Below, in pieces: positions 8,562-15,000 of a DNA stretch of 15,000 nucleotides. This stretch comes from Cryptococcus deneoformans JEC21 (taxonomy: Eukaryota; Basidiomycota; Tremellomycetes; Tremellales; Cryptococcaceae), in contig NC_006680.1 of the NCBI RefSeq assembly GCF_000091045.1, positions 37,501 through 52,500 on the forward strand, written 5' to 3'. The notes beneath the pieces are model-generated. The model was not told the DNA's origin and did no database searches. It saw only the letters and a list, made by a program, of their open reading frames with translations. The position numbers and the translations under genes are program-made. How positions within the stretch are numbered: the first letter of the stretch is position 1; every line of letters starts with the position of its first letter.

Positions 8562-9321
8562 TCAGCACATCCCGCCAGTAACGCCATCCAGACGACGAAT
8601 CCCTTCGTTTTCTATCCCTCCAGAACTCATTGCCAGCTCACCTGAGGAAATTTCCTTTGCGATCGACCCCTTCGAAGCTTTTTCTATCACTGCCCACAAC
8701 AGTTCGCCTGGATTCGCCCTGTCTCCCTTGGATCCTTTACCAGAAGATTCGACTTTATGAATGTCAGATGTTGATGACGGTGTGTCAGTTTTCACCCTCT
8801 CTCTTCTTCCACTCCTCACTCTGTCACAGTTCGCACCCCTCGCCAGCCTCCTCTTGTTATGGATTCCGCCAATGTCGCCTTCTGATTTGTTTTGAGGCCA
8901 GACGAACAGCCGTGACCTGCTAGGTTATCTGATCCCCCTAACTGTCTTATCAACAGTCTCAGAAGGCCTGGCCGACGTACAATTGACGGTCCTCGAGAAG
9001 AGGAAGAGCTTCACGATGCTGGGTATTCCCATACCGTGAATGAGGACGATCACCAGAACGTTTATACGTCGTATGGGCTCCTCTCCTCCTTCCCCGTACC
9101 CAAATGGAGAGCATGATGTGAAACAATATGAGAGCGACGGAGGCTACAATGGCTATGAGAGTGACCTCGCACCCAATCAGAGCCCCCGTTACTGTAGATC
9201 CTCCTGACTCCAATCCTTCCGACTCTGCCCCCGCTCCAGCTTGTCGCCGACGACCTTCTTCCCGCCGATCTGTCTCGATGAGTACAAGTTCTGAGAATAA
9301 ACTGTAGAGAGGAGGAGCCAT
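8562..9321 (-). CDS. Probable single-pass membrane protein, unknown family (start uncertain)
   Basis: Model: complement(join(8562..8916,8981..9321)), 231 residues from the internal ATG at 9321, stop TGA. The intron (8980-8917, 64 nt) has a GTACGT donor and restores the frame exactly. One strong membrane helix (residues about 46-74, ALIGCEVTLIAIVASVALIL) is followed by VRGRRRG, so the C-terminus should face the cytosol. A Gly/Glu/Ser-rich linker lies before the helix and a basic, Ser-rich tail after it. The frame is also open upstream to an acceptor-like CATGCAG ending at 9363 (with VYTVL upstream of the ATG), so the true gene probably has one or more earlier exons. I found no good donor for them: AAGCTAAGT near 9482-9476 resembles GTAAGT with its first base changed. 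I do not recognise the family, and the gene may be decayed. Confidence 0.5.
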
Positions 9322-9645
9322 GAGAACAGTGTAGACGTCTGGTAAACGGGCCTCGAGTGTTTCTGCATGTTAATGTGGGAGAGGTTATGGATATGTCAAG
9401 ACTGGGATAGCAACAGGATCAGGCCCGTGAGTAATCTCTGTCCTTCCTCTACGTAAACTATTGCTGAGTATCAATACTTAGCTTGCCAAGTGCTGCCAAC
9501 TACTAGTGTCTCGAGACGAAAAGTCTTGCGACTGCCCAGCCTATCAATCTACTCAAGATTGTGCACATGTTTCGCAGCACATCAATATATAAGACGTTTC
9601 CCAACGCCAGGCTTGAAAACCACACACGCGGGAACCTAGACATGG
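9322..9645. other. Unassigned stretch upstream of the membrane-protein gene
   Basis: The minus strand has an acceptor-like end at 9363 with a CATTAAC branch-like motif just before it, suggesting an intron here. Short minus frames rich in Ser lie near 9490-9540 but have no clear splice partners. Nothing can be assigned on the plus strand. Confidence 0.35.
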
Positions 9646-10011
9646 TCATACTCGTGCACTACCAGATTCGATAACTTCCTTCTCTTCTACTCCGTACAAC
9701 AGAGCCGGAATGAGGCAGACACTATGAAGAACCAAGGAAGACGTGTTATGGTATACAAGAAAGCCGCAATCTCTGCGACCACATTACTCAATGATGTTCG
9801 GGCGGAAAAGTACATGGAGGAGGATACCGAGGATGAAGACAATGACGTTGGCGACGATCCTCGGTGCGGAGTCGGATGCGTGCATGATGTTTGCCGACAA
9901 ACAAGAGAAGTCATCGTCCCCAACAAGCCTCCCTGACCACTTGCGAGCATTCTCTTGAAATATCTTTCTCTTACCCTCCGCTCCATTGCTCATGCCCACA
10001 AACTTCTCCAT
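9646..10011 (-). pseudogene. Possible remnant of a two-helix membrane protein (ambiguous)
   Basis: From the ATG at 10011 the minus frame reads 75 codons to a TAA at 9786-9784 and then stays open for another 45 codons to a TGA at 9648-9646. It has a hydrophobic helix before the TAA (RIVANVIVFILGILLHVLF) and another after it (VLHSVCLIPALLYG), which suggests that one frame has been interrupted. The opposite strand of the first helix reads as an acidic stretch in a plus frame starting at 9724 (EEDTEDEDNDVGDD), so the hydrophobic reading could be an artefact of the complementary strand. A GTAAGA donor-like site at about 9966-9961 offers another splicing pattern. I do not recognise either product. 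Confidence 0.25.
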
Positions 10012-10219
10012 TTGGATGAAGGCGCGGGATACAGATGTAGCCAGCGGCTATCAGATCAGCTGCTACGTGAAGGACGTTCCTTTTCGGACCAATTTTCGAA
10101 TTCTCCACACAATGAGTGCGGAGAAAATACGCTTTGAACTCGCCAGATGCCCCAGGCCTGGATGCTGCCGAGATACTGGCCGGCCCTGACCTCTCCTCTC
10201 ATGGCTTAGCAGATTTTAA

Positions 10220-11810
10220 AAGCGAGATTGGCTTTTCAAGGACCGTCTTCGATCTGTACATATCTTTCGTATGCGCCCGGAGACGCACCTCCATGCATAC
10301 CTTCCTTCAGTTGTTCTATTGGCAATTAGCTTAACGTGGGCTTTCGAGATACCTTTGTGTCCATCAGAACCTTCATTCACGCCTCCCTCGCCTTTCTTAA
10401 GCTCATTGGTTGGGGTACGGTCATGACATGTCTGAAGTGTGGCCGGAATTCGGAGACTGTCCTCCGGGAAGGGACCGTAATTCATTTCTCAGCCATTTAC
10501 CTGTTCGCTGCCCATTTACCTGTTCTCGGCCCTTTACGTGACTGCTGGTTCTTTCCCTCCTGCTACTCTACAGATTGTCAACGGTCATGACCATCATTAT
10601 GCTAACTACACACTTCTTTGCCCTTTCCGATACAGGAGCCGCAGTCTCTACTTGATCCCTCCATAGTAGCGGCACATCAGCTCAAATCTTATCCATCAGA
10701 AAAATATCGGGTTGTGTCGTTAAATGGTGGAGCGCGGGGTCCAGCCAGCTTTGCAACGTCCAGTAAGCTGCCCCACTAACCGAGACGTATACTCCAGCAT
10801 ACCGACCGATGCAGGAGAAGATTGAAGATTTGGACGATGAGAATAGGTGCAAGGAGTACTATGACGGGTTGAGTCAATTCTTACTTCGTTTAATCCTACG
10901 CAGCTAACAAGTATTTTTCAGAGTCATCAGGAAGAAAAAGATGTGCATGGTGGGTGGTATTGCTGGTCCGGTACACGCTGTCATCCGTTCCCCCCCAAAT
11001 ATCATGCCGACCTCGGAAGGACGAGATTATTTCTTTTCTCTTCTCCAATGCTTCTTCCCTGTGCTGCCCAAGGTAATAAGATCCAAGCTCTGAAGAGCAC
11101 ACTTGGCTGATATCACTATCAAGGTTTACGTTAATAAACAGATTTGTCGGGGGAATGCGGTTTGCGACTTCTTCCTGGTGACAAACTGCTTTTTGGAAGA
11201 AAAGGGAAAGTGTTTTTGCTGGGGCCCAAGCGTGAGTGCACAAACCACATTCGACTCAATTTTGGGGTACCAGTGACACGGGCCACCGTGTCGACGCACG
11301 AGCCCACTGTGCCACAGCCCACCGACGAGTCTTGCAGACTTTTACTCTTCTTCCTTCCACAGGAATACGTTATACATTGTACTTCCTCGCAGGATGAGAA
11401 CAGCCACGACGCAAGTGGAACGGTTATGGGGCTCTCACAGAGACAGGTGACTATGTGGCTCAGATCTCTCAGATTGTCCATGCCAAATCGAAGATGACTA
11501 TGTAGCTGACGATGACCTTCATGGATATTGCAGCAACCACTGCAAAACATAGCATACCACCAGTGCTAGTTTTGCCTGCACCTTGCCAACTATAACTGTC
11601 AACGCCCCTTCGGACGCCTTCTCGAACGCTACTACGAACGCTTCTCTTCTCTGGACTCCATCCGAACGCAGTGAGACACTGCCGTGTCTACAGTCGGTTG
11701 GCTCCTCTCTCGGAAACTACAGCACTGCTAGTCCACTCTTCGAGAACTCTGAACAATTAGACACCACCACTCCAGCTGCGCCAGCCATGTCGACCATCGG
11801 TGATCGATAA
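10220..11810 (+). pseudogene. Decayed or unresolved gene: membrane/Cys-rich protein, N-terminal part
   Basis: Coding-like blocks follow each other on the plus strand. (1) 10220-10403, just after an in-frame TAA, contains a hydrophobic segment (LPSVVLLAISLTWAFEIPL). (2) 10401-10538 is shifted by one base (HWLGYGHDMSEVWPEFGDCP) and ends in TGA. (3) 10636-10762, 10798-10867 and 10922-11072 join in phase across introns of 35 nt (GTAAGC, CACTAAC) and 54 nt (GCTAACAAG branch). (4) 11142-11231 is Cys-rich (CRGNAVCDFF, KCFCWGPS) and ends at a GTGAGT donor. (5) 11472-11810 starts with another Cys-rich part (DCPCQIEDD, YCSNHCK), then TAG at 11550, then a Ser/Thr-rich stretch to TAA at 11808. Blocks 3-4 are the most convincing. 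The Cys-rich plus Ser/Thr-rich order suggests an extracellular or luminal part. No family was recognised, and the stops and slips point to decay. Confidence 0.45.
10493..10525 (+). repeat. Short direct repeat, 14 bp, 19 bp apart
   Basis: CCATTTACCTGTTC occurs at 10493-10506 and again at 10512-10525. An offset of 19 bp is not a multiple of three, so a tandem duplication of this size would shift a reading frame. It lies within the decayed plus-strand gene region. Confidence 0.75.
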
Positions 11811-11849
11811 TCACATCAATTCCCTAGCACCGCCTTCAAAGCGATTGAG

Positions 11850-13496
11850 ATGGAGCTTGGAGTCATAAAGAACATAGTAATGTACTTCTATAAGATTGCT
11901 TTGTATTCTGCCACCATTGATAAGCGGTAGGTGAAACCGTAATTGTTTCGTATCCTTCTAATTACTAATGTCTGAATGTCTAGTTTTGCCCAGATCCTCT
12001 GTACTGGAGAAGCCATCCGAAAATTCAGAGATAGCGTGGCCGCCGCGGAGGGAATAATGACAGCTAGAGAATATGTGTTAGTTATGCTGGTGAGTTTTTT
12101 TTTTCTTTTTTTGGTTCGAGTGGTTATCATTAACTCTTCTGCGGACATTCACACTGATAGTACTTGTTGGCAAGACGATGATCTGGATGCTGCGGGCAGT
12201 CTACCAAGCTATGCTTCCAAGGAAAGAAAAGATGGTCGTCATCTGTCCACTGGTTGCCATCAAGTAGGAATTCTTTGCGAAGGCTCAGGAATTTCTCATA
12301 CCATTGCACTACTGGGAATCAGGAAATGACCTTCCGACTTCAGAAGACATTCTGATCTTCTTATCTGTGGAAGAGATACCTAAAAAAGATTTCCAAGCTT
12401 GGTTAACAGCAAATGCTTATGCGGCTGTAAGTTGTACTGGTTAATAATGGAAAGTTTTTTCTGATATGCTCCTTCTGACAGGGAAGACTTGTGTATGAGG
12501 AAGTGCATCAAGTATTGACAGCGTCAGGATGGAGAGTTTCCATGTCTGGAATCAGTATACTTTCAATGTTCAGTATTCCAAAAGTTAGGAAGGTATTCCT
12601 AAAAATTATCACTGGAATTCTGTTCCATAAGCTCAACTGGTTGATCTCTATCTCCAATACATGCAGGGTTTGTATCAATACCCTGCCGAGACCAACGACA
12701 GTGAAGCCGATCCCACCGACTTTGTACCCAACCCTTACTTCGATAGCCATCATTCAGACCTTCTTGCCCCTACGACGATCCAGAGCATTCATGTCACTCC
12801 CACGAGCCCCACCTTATACATCCTCCACACAGAAACCGAAACTCTCTACCGCTCATTCGATGACACCCTCGACTCTGGTTGTTTCACCTCCGACCTGCAG
12901 GCCTACCTGCACGTCACGCCCCTGGTCCCCCGGGACAAGTGCGATCCAAGCGAGGATGATGTGGTTGAATGGAGTTTGCAAAGAAAGACCCCATTGAGGT
13001 GGAGAAACAGGCATATTCGGGAGATCACAGGGAAAAAGAGGTCATGTCAGAATTGCTGCCAGGCTTTGAGCCTTTAGCAAGTCACCTGGTGTATTCTCTA
13101 AACGTGTGGTTTGCCCTGGCGAAGCTACACGACACACAGGTGAAACTCTTTAAAGCCATGGATGACGAGCTTTTGGCATTTGGGAAGACACTTCGAGCTT
13201 TCAAGGCAAAACCGACGTCTGACAGCAGCTGCAAGTCGCAAAAGGATCCACATTTCTTGACAAGCCTTGGGTATGGAAACTCCCAAAACTCAAACGATGG
13301 ATCACACGCTATCTTCAGTTCAACCTTTCGGGCCTACTGTTGGTTATATCACGGAAATGGTCAGTACACTTACATCCGTCCGAAAAGACTGCCCCCTGCT
13401 AACATTTTGTTTGATGGTGTGGCAGGGTGAATTGCAGCACACGAGCTTGAAAAGACCCTTGCGAAGTATCGCACGATGATCAGTCATGCAGTGTAA
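11850..13496 (+). pseudogene. Decayed or unresolved gene: membrane protein, C-terminal part
   Basis: The reading starts in the frame that crosses TAA 11808; the first ATG after it is at 11850. Exons 11850-11926 and 11984-12089 join in phase across a GTAGGT intron (ATIDK, then RFAQILCTGEAIRKF, EGIMTAREYVLVML), ending at a GTGAGT donor. The next intron probably ends at 12159 (CACTGATAG). The following exon, to 12426, has a hydrophobic stretch (KTMIWMLRAVYQAM, MVVICPLVAI), an in-frame TAG at 12265, then EFFAKAQEFLIPLHYW. Another block from 12482 runs with frame slips near 12532, 12965 and 13241, each beside a short homopolymer, and includes a long acidic section (12664-12965), EVMSELLPGFEPLASHLVYS, WVWKLPKLKRWITRY, and finally HELEKTLAKYRTMISHAV before TAA 13494. 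The stops at 12586 and 12628 may lie in a 48-nt intron. It may form one gene with the preceding entry. No family was recognised. Confidence 0.45.
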
Positions 13497-13540
13497 GCTA
13501 TCGGCTCTTGCTGGAATTGAATGCGTAACAATTTCCTCAA

Positions 13541-13602
13541 GCTTCCTTTCCTTACCTATTTTACTTTCTAAACCTCTAACCTCTGCCATACCTCATAAAA
13601 AC
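13541..13602 (+). promoter_or_regulatory. Pyrimidine-rich leader before the small tail-anchored gene
   Basis: CTTCCTTTCCTTACC and further C/T-rich sequence (with CTCTAACCTCTGCC) run up to the ATG at 13603. This is the usual leader style in Cryptococcus-type yeasts and marks 13603 as a true start rather than an internal methionine of the preceding reading frame. Confidence 0.5.
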
Positions 13603-14032
13603 ATGACGACTTTGTCAAACAACCCTGAAGAAGAGAGCTCGGATTACCAGACTGACACCGCTGGCGGCAGATCGGTCAAAACATCATCCTGGGTAAGGCA
13701 ACCCTCTTTCAAACCCCTTCCTTCACTGCCCTCCAACACACCCACTTCCTCCCTCTCTTTACAAAATCCAGGAGTTGGAGATCAGCCCCCTCTTGCCGGG
13801 ATTTCAATTCCCTCAGCCGACCCTCAAGCCCTTCTCCCCTCCAGCAACCTAACCTCCACCCAAGACGCCGAAGCACAGGATGATTCTGAGCTTTTGGCGC
13901 ATTCCCTTTTATCTTGGGCGATCTGCGGTAAGTTTATTCAACTGCATGGTTCCGAGTACTACTCATTTAATACTGGATAATTCAGCAACAGTCGAGGTAC
14001 TCCTCGCAGTCGTTTTGCTTGGCCTGACATGA
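13603..14032 (+). CDS. Small protein with a C-terminal membrane helix (tail-anchored if the stop is real)
   Basis: Model: join(13603..13927,13986..14032), 123 residues, stop TGA. The intron is 58 nt with a GTAAGT donor and TTCAG acceptor, and splits an Ala codon. Residues 1-90 are polar and rich in Ser, Pro, Thr, Glu and Asp (MTTLSNNPEEESSDY at the start), likely disordered and cytosolic. The end (LLSWAICATVEVLLAVVLLG) is a single hydrophobic helix reaching almost to the stop, the layout of a tail-anchored protein inserted after translation. I do not recognise the family. Directly after the TGA, the frame continues as coding-like sequence into a GTGAGT donor and a further in-phase exon (see next entry), so the short form may be a truncation. 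The upstream plus-strand reading ends at 13496, 106 bp away. Confidence 0.5.
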
Positions 14033-14276
14033 AGGGCCGTCAATGGCGACCCAATCCTTAAGACGTGAGTTTAGACCACTTGTTACTGGACAAGTCACCC
14101 AACCAAAAAAACACCAAAAAAACACCAAAAAAAGAAACTGAAACTAAAGCTCTCCTGATTTGAATAATAGGGCCATCAGAGCCGTTAGCCTTGTTTCTAT
14201 TGTTTGGTTTGGCTATCGGGCCCCAGATGTATACAGCAAGAGGGGCTTGGAAGCCGAAAAGGACTTTGCGAGGTAA
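14033..14276 (+). other. Coding-like continuation after the TGA of the small gene
   Basis: After TGA 14030-14032 the same frame reads RAVNGDPILK up to a GTGAGT donor at 14065. A 106-nt intron ends in AATAATAG at 14170. The exon from 14171 joins in phase and gives AIRAVSLVSIVWFGYRAPDV and KRGLEAEKDFAR before TAA 14274. The matching phase and the second weakly hydrophobic segment suggest that these codons once belonged to the gene, making a two-helix protein of about 169 residues. The alternative is that the TGA is real and this is 3' untranslated sequence with a chance open frame. Confidence 0.4.
14103..14133. repeat. 11-bp tandem repeat, nearly three copies (CCA7CA)
   Basis: Three runs of seven A are spaced by CACC, giving an 11-bp unit at 14103-14133. 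It lies inside the putative 106-nt intron at 14065-14170 and may explain why that intron is longer than most others in the window. Confidence 0.8.
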
Positions 14277-14436
14277 CTAAAAAAGCAAAAAAGGCCGATA
14301 GCTAAGACCTGTCTTAGTTAATTGCCCACGTCGTGTTCCGGGTAAATGGGTCAAATCGGCCTCTTGATGCATATGTTATGTAAGTTATTCTTCATCATTA
14401 CTACTTCACATCATCTTTTAACACTCACTGCCAAGA

Positions 14437-15000
14437 TCATAAACTGATCATCATCCATGGGGGGAAATGTCCTGACCTAAGTGTTCGCGAAGGCAGATAT
14501 TTCTCTGATCCCTTGGTGAGAATCTCAAACACATTCCCTAGGCCCTTGCCATATATATTGCCGTTCTCATACATTTCTACAATTATTTTACTTCGGAAGA
14601 AAAAATCGGCAGGGATAGTGTCCATCTGCTCAGGCCGGTTTGCGAGGATTTGATCTCGGACTCGATCAGCGAAGCAGCTTAACTGCTTAATCATTTCATC
14701 AAAATTGGTATCACCGCCAGTTGACCAGGCATCGGGGAGGTAATGGTTGATTTCCCAGTTGTGTAGTATGTGTAAAGCCGCTGTTATAGCTCTGGCAGCT
14801 ACTAACCACTGCCATCGATGGCATTGGAGAAGAAAGCACAAATATTAATACTGGAACACAATAGAAAGAAACTGGCTTGTAATGGTTTTTGTTTCTTTTT
14901 CTTTAGGTAAACCCCGAACTCACGGTTCGATATTCCGACAGAAGGGTTTCATCGATTTGAGGTTGCTCAGGACTCTGTCCCGACTGTACGCGCTGCTCAA
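14437..15000 (-). CDS. Unrecognised protein, C-terminal part (gene enters from the right edge)
   Basis: Model: complement(join(14437..14808,14924..>15000)), the last 148 or so residues, stop TAA. The final exon (123 residues) looks soundly coding: WLVAARAITAALHILHNWEI, then INHYLPDAWSTGGDTNFDEM, QLSCFADRVRDQILANRPEQ, FFRSKIIVEMYENGN and GLGNVFEILTKGSEKYLPS. It is probably globular and helical, with no membrane segment or known catalytic motif. The upstream exon ends at a GTGAGT donor (14923) after LLSEYRT. The in-frame acceptor is GGCAG at 14809, giving a 115-nt intron. The better-looking acceptor (TTCCAG at 14851, 73 nt) leads to a stop in either usable frame. So either the longer intron is used or the gene has a lesion near 14805. 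Function unknown. Confidence 0.55.

Noticed and set aside
8335..8645. Open frames on both strands over the CCN/CAG repeat
   Set aside because: The trinucleotide repeat keeps several frames open; there is no start context, domain or splice signal.
9724..9936. Plus-strand frame with an acidic stretch (EEDTEDEDNDVGDD)
   Set aside because: Not called as a gene because the opposite strand reads as membrane helices over the same bases and neither side has supporting splice sites; recorded only as an ambiguity.
10216..10485. Minus-strand frame of 89 codons
   Set aside because: The plus strand over the same bases gives a more gene-like reading that leads towards the in-phase exons further right.
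12586..12630. Two in-frame stops (TAG 12586, TAA 12628) as further evidence of decay
   Set aside because: Both would be removed in frame by a possible 48-nt intron from a GTTAGG donor to CATAAG, so I do not count them as lesions.
8300..14280. Stop-codon reassignment (TAG/TAA read as Gln) to explain the many in-frame stops
   Set aside because: The intact peroxiredoxin and CCCH genes end with TAA, and frame slips are also present, so ordinary decay or missed introns explain the data better. TAA/TAG being one change from Gln codons is not specific evidence.
8300..14280. Transposon or LTR element as the source of the damaged region
   Set aside because: I found no reverse transcriptase, integrase or transposase motif, no long terminal or inverted repeats and no target-site duplication.
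14915..14935. T-arm-like GGTTCGAT as a sign of a tRNA gene
   Set aside because: No matching acceptor stem, D-arm or anticodon stem could be built around it.

Overview
The window looks like nuclear DNA of a basidiomycete yeast, most likely a Tremellomycete of the Cryptococcus type. The reasons are genes on both strands split by many very short introns (mostly 50-80 nt), GTNNGT donors, CTAAC/CTRAY branch sites, pyrimidine-rich leaders before start codons, and protein types common in such fungi. There are no bacterial-style operons, Shine-Dalgarno sites, CRISPR arrays or recognisable transposons.

Positions 1-8000 hold ordinary, mostly intact genes. At the left edge is the start of a minus-strand type II membrane protein resembling family GT31 galactosyltransferases (633 to beyond 1). 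Next, also on the minus strand, is a complete four-exon 1-Cys peroxiredoxin (2286-1383). A 1-kb A/T-rich divergent intergenic region separates it from a complete eight-exon plus-strand gene (3322-6573) for an 896-residue RNA-binding-type protein: a disordered Q/S-rich N-terminus, a coiled coil, a conserved domain that reads like a NYN/PIN nuclease fold, a basic nuclear-localisation-like stretch and three CCCH zinc fingers. It converges on a minus-strand gene (7862-6987) for a disordered Ser/Arg-rich protein. That gene has an in-frame TAG followed by 53 more coding-like codons.

Positions 8300-14280 are different. Short coding-like stretches rich in membrane segments and cysteines can be strung together, but only across in-frame stops, one-base frame slips and poor splice sites. 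On the minus strand there is a probable single-pass membrane protein (9321-8562) and an ambiguous hydrophobic piece near 9650-10010. On the plus strand a series of exons from about 10220 to 13496 looks like one or two decayed or fast-evolving genes for a multi-pass membrane protein with a Cys-rich segment. It is followed by a small gene (13603-14032) whose product would be tail-anchored, and again coding-like sequence continues past the stop. At the right edge a further unrecognised minus-strand gene enters (15000-14437).

No functional link between neighbouring genes is apparent. The peroxiredoxin (peroxide removal), the glycosyltransferase (secretory pathway) and the zinc-finger protein (RNA metabolism) are independent housekeeping-type genes. 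The right-hand half is lineage-specific material of unknown function. All exon models are read by eye and have not been tested against transcripts or homologues.
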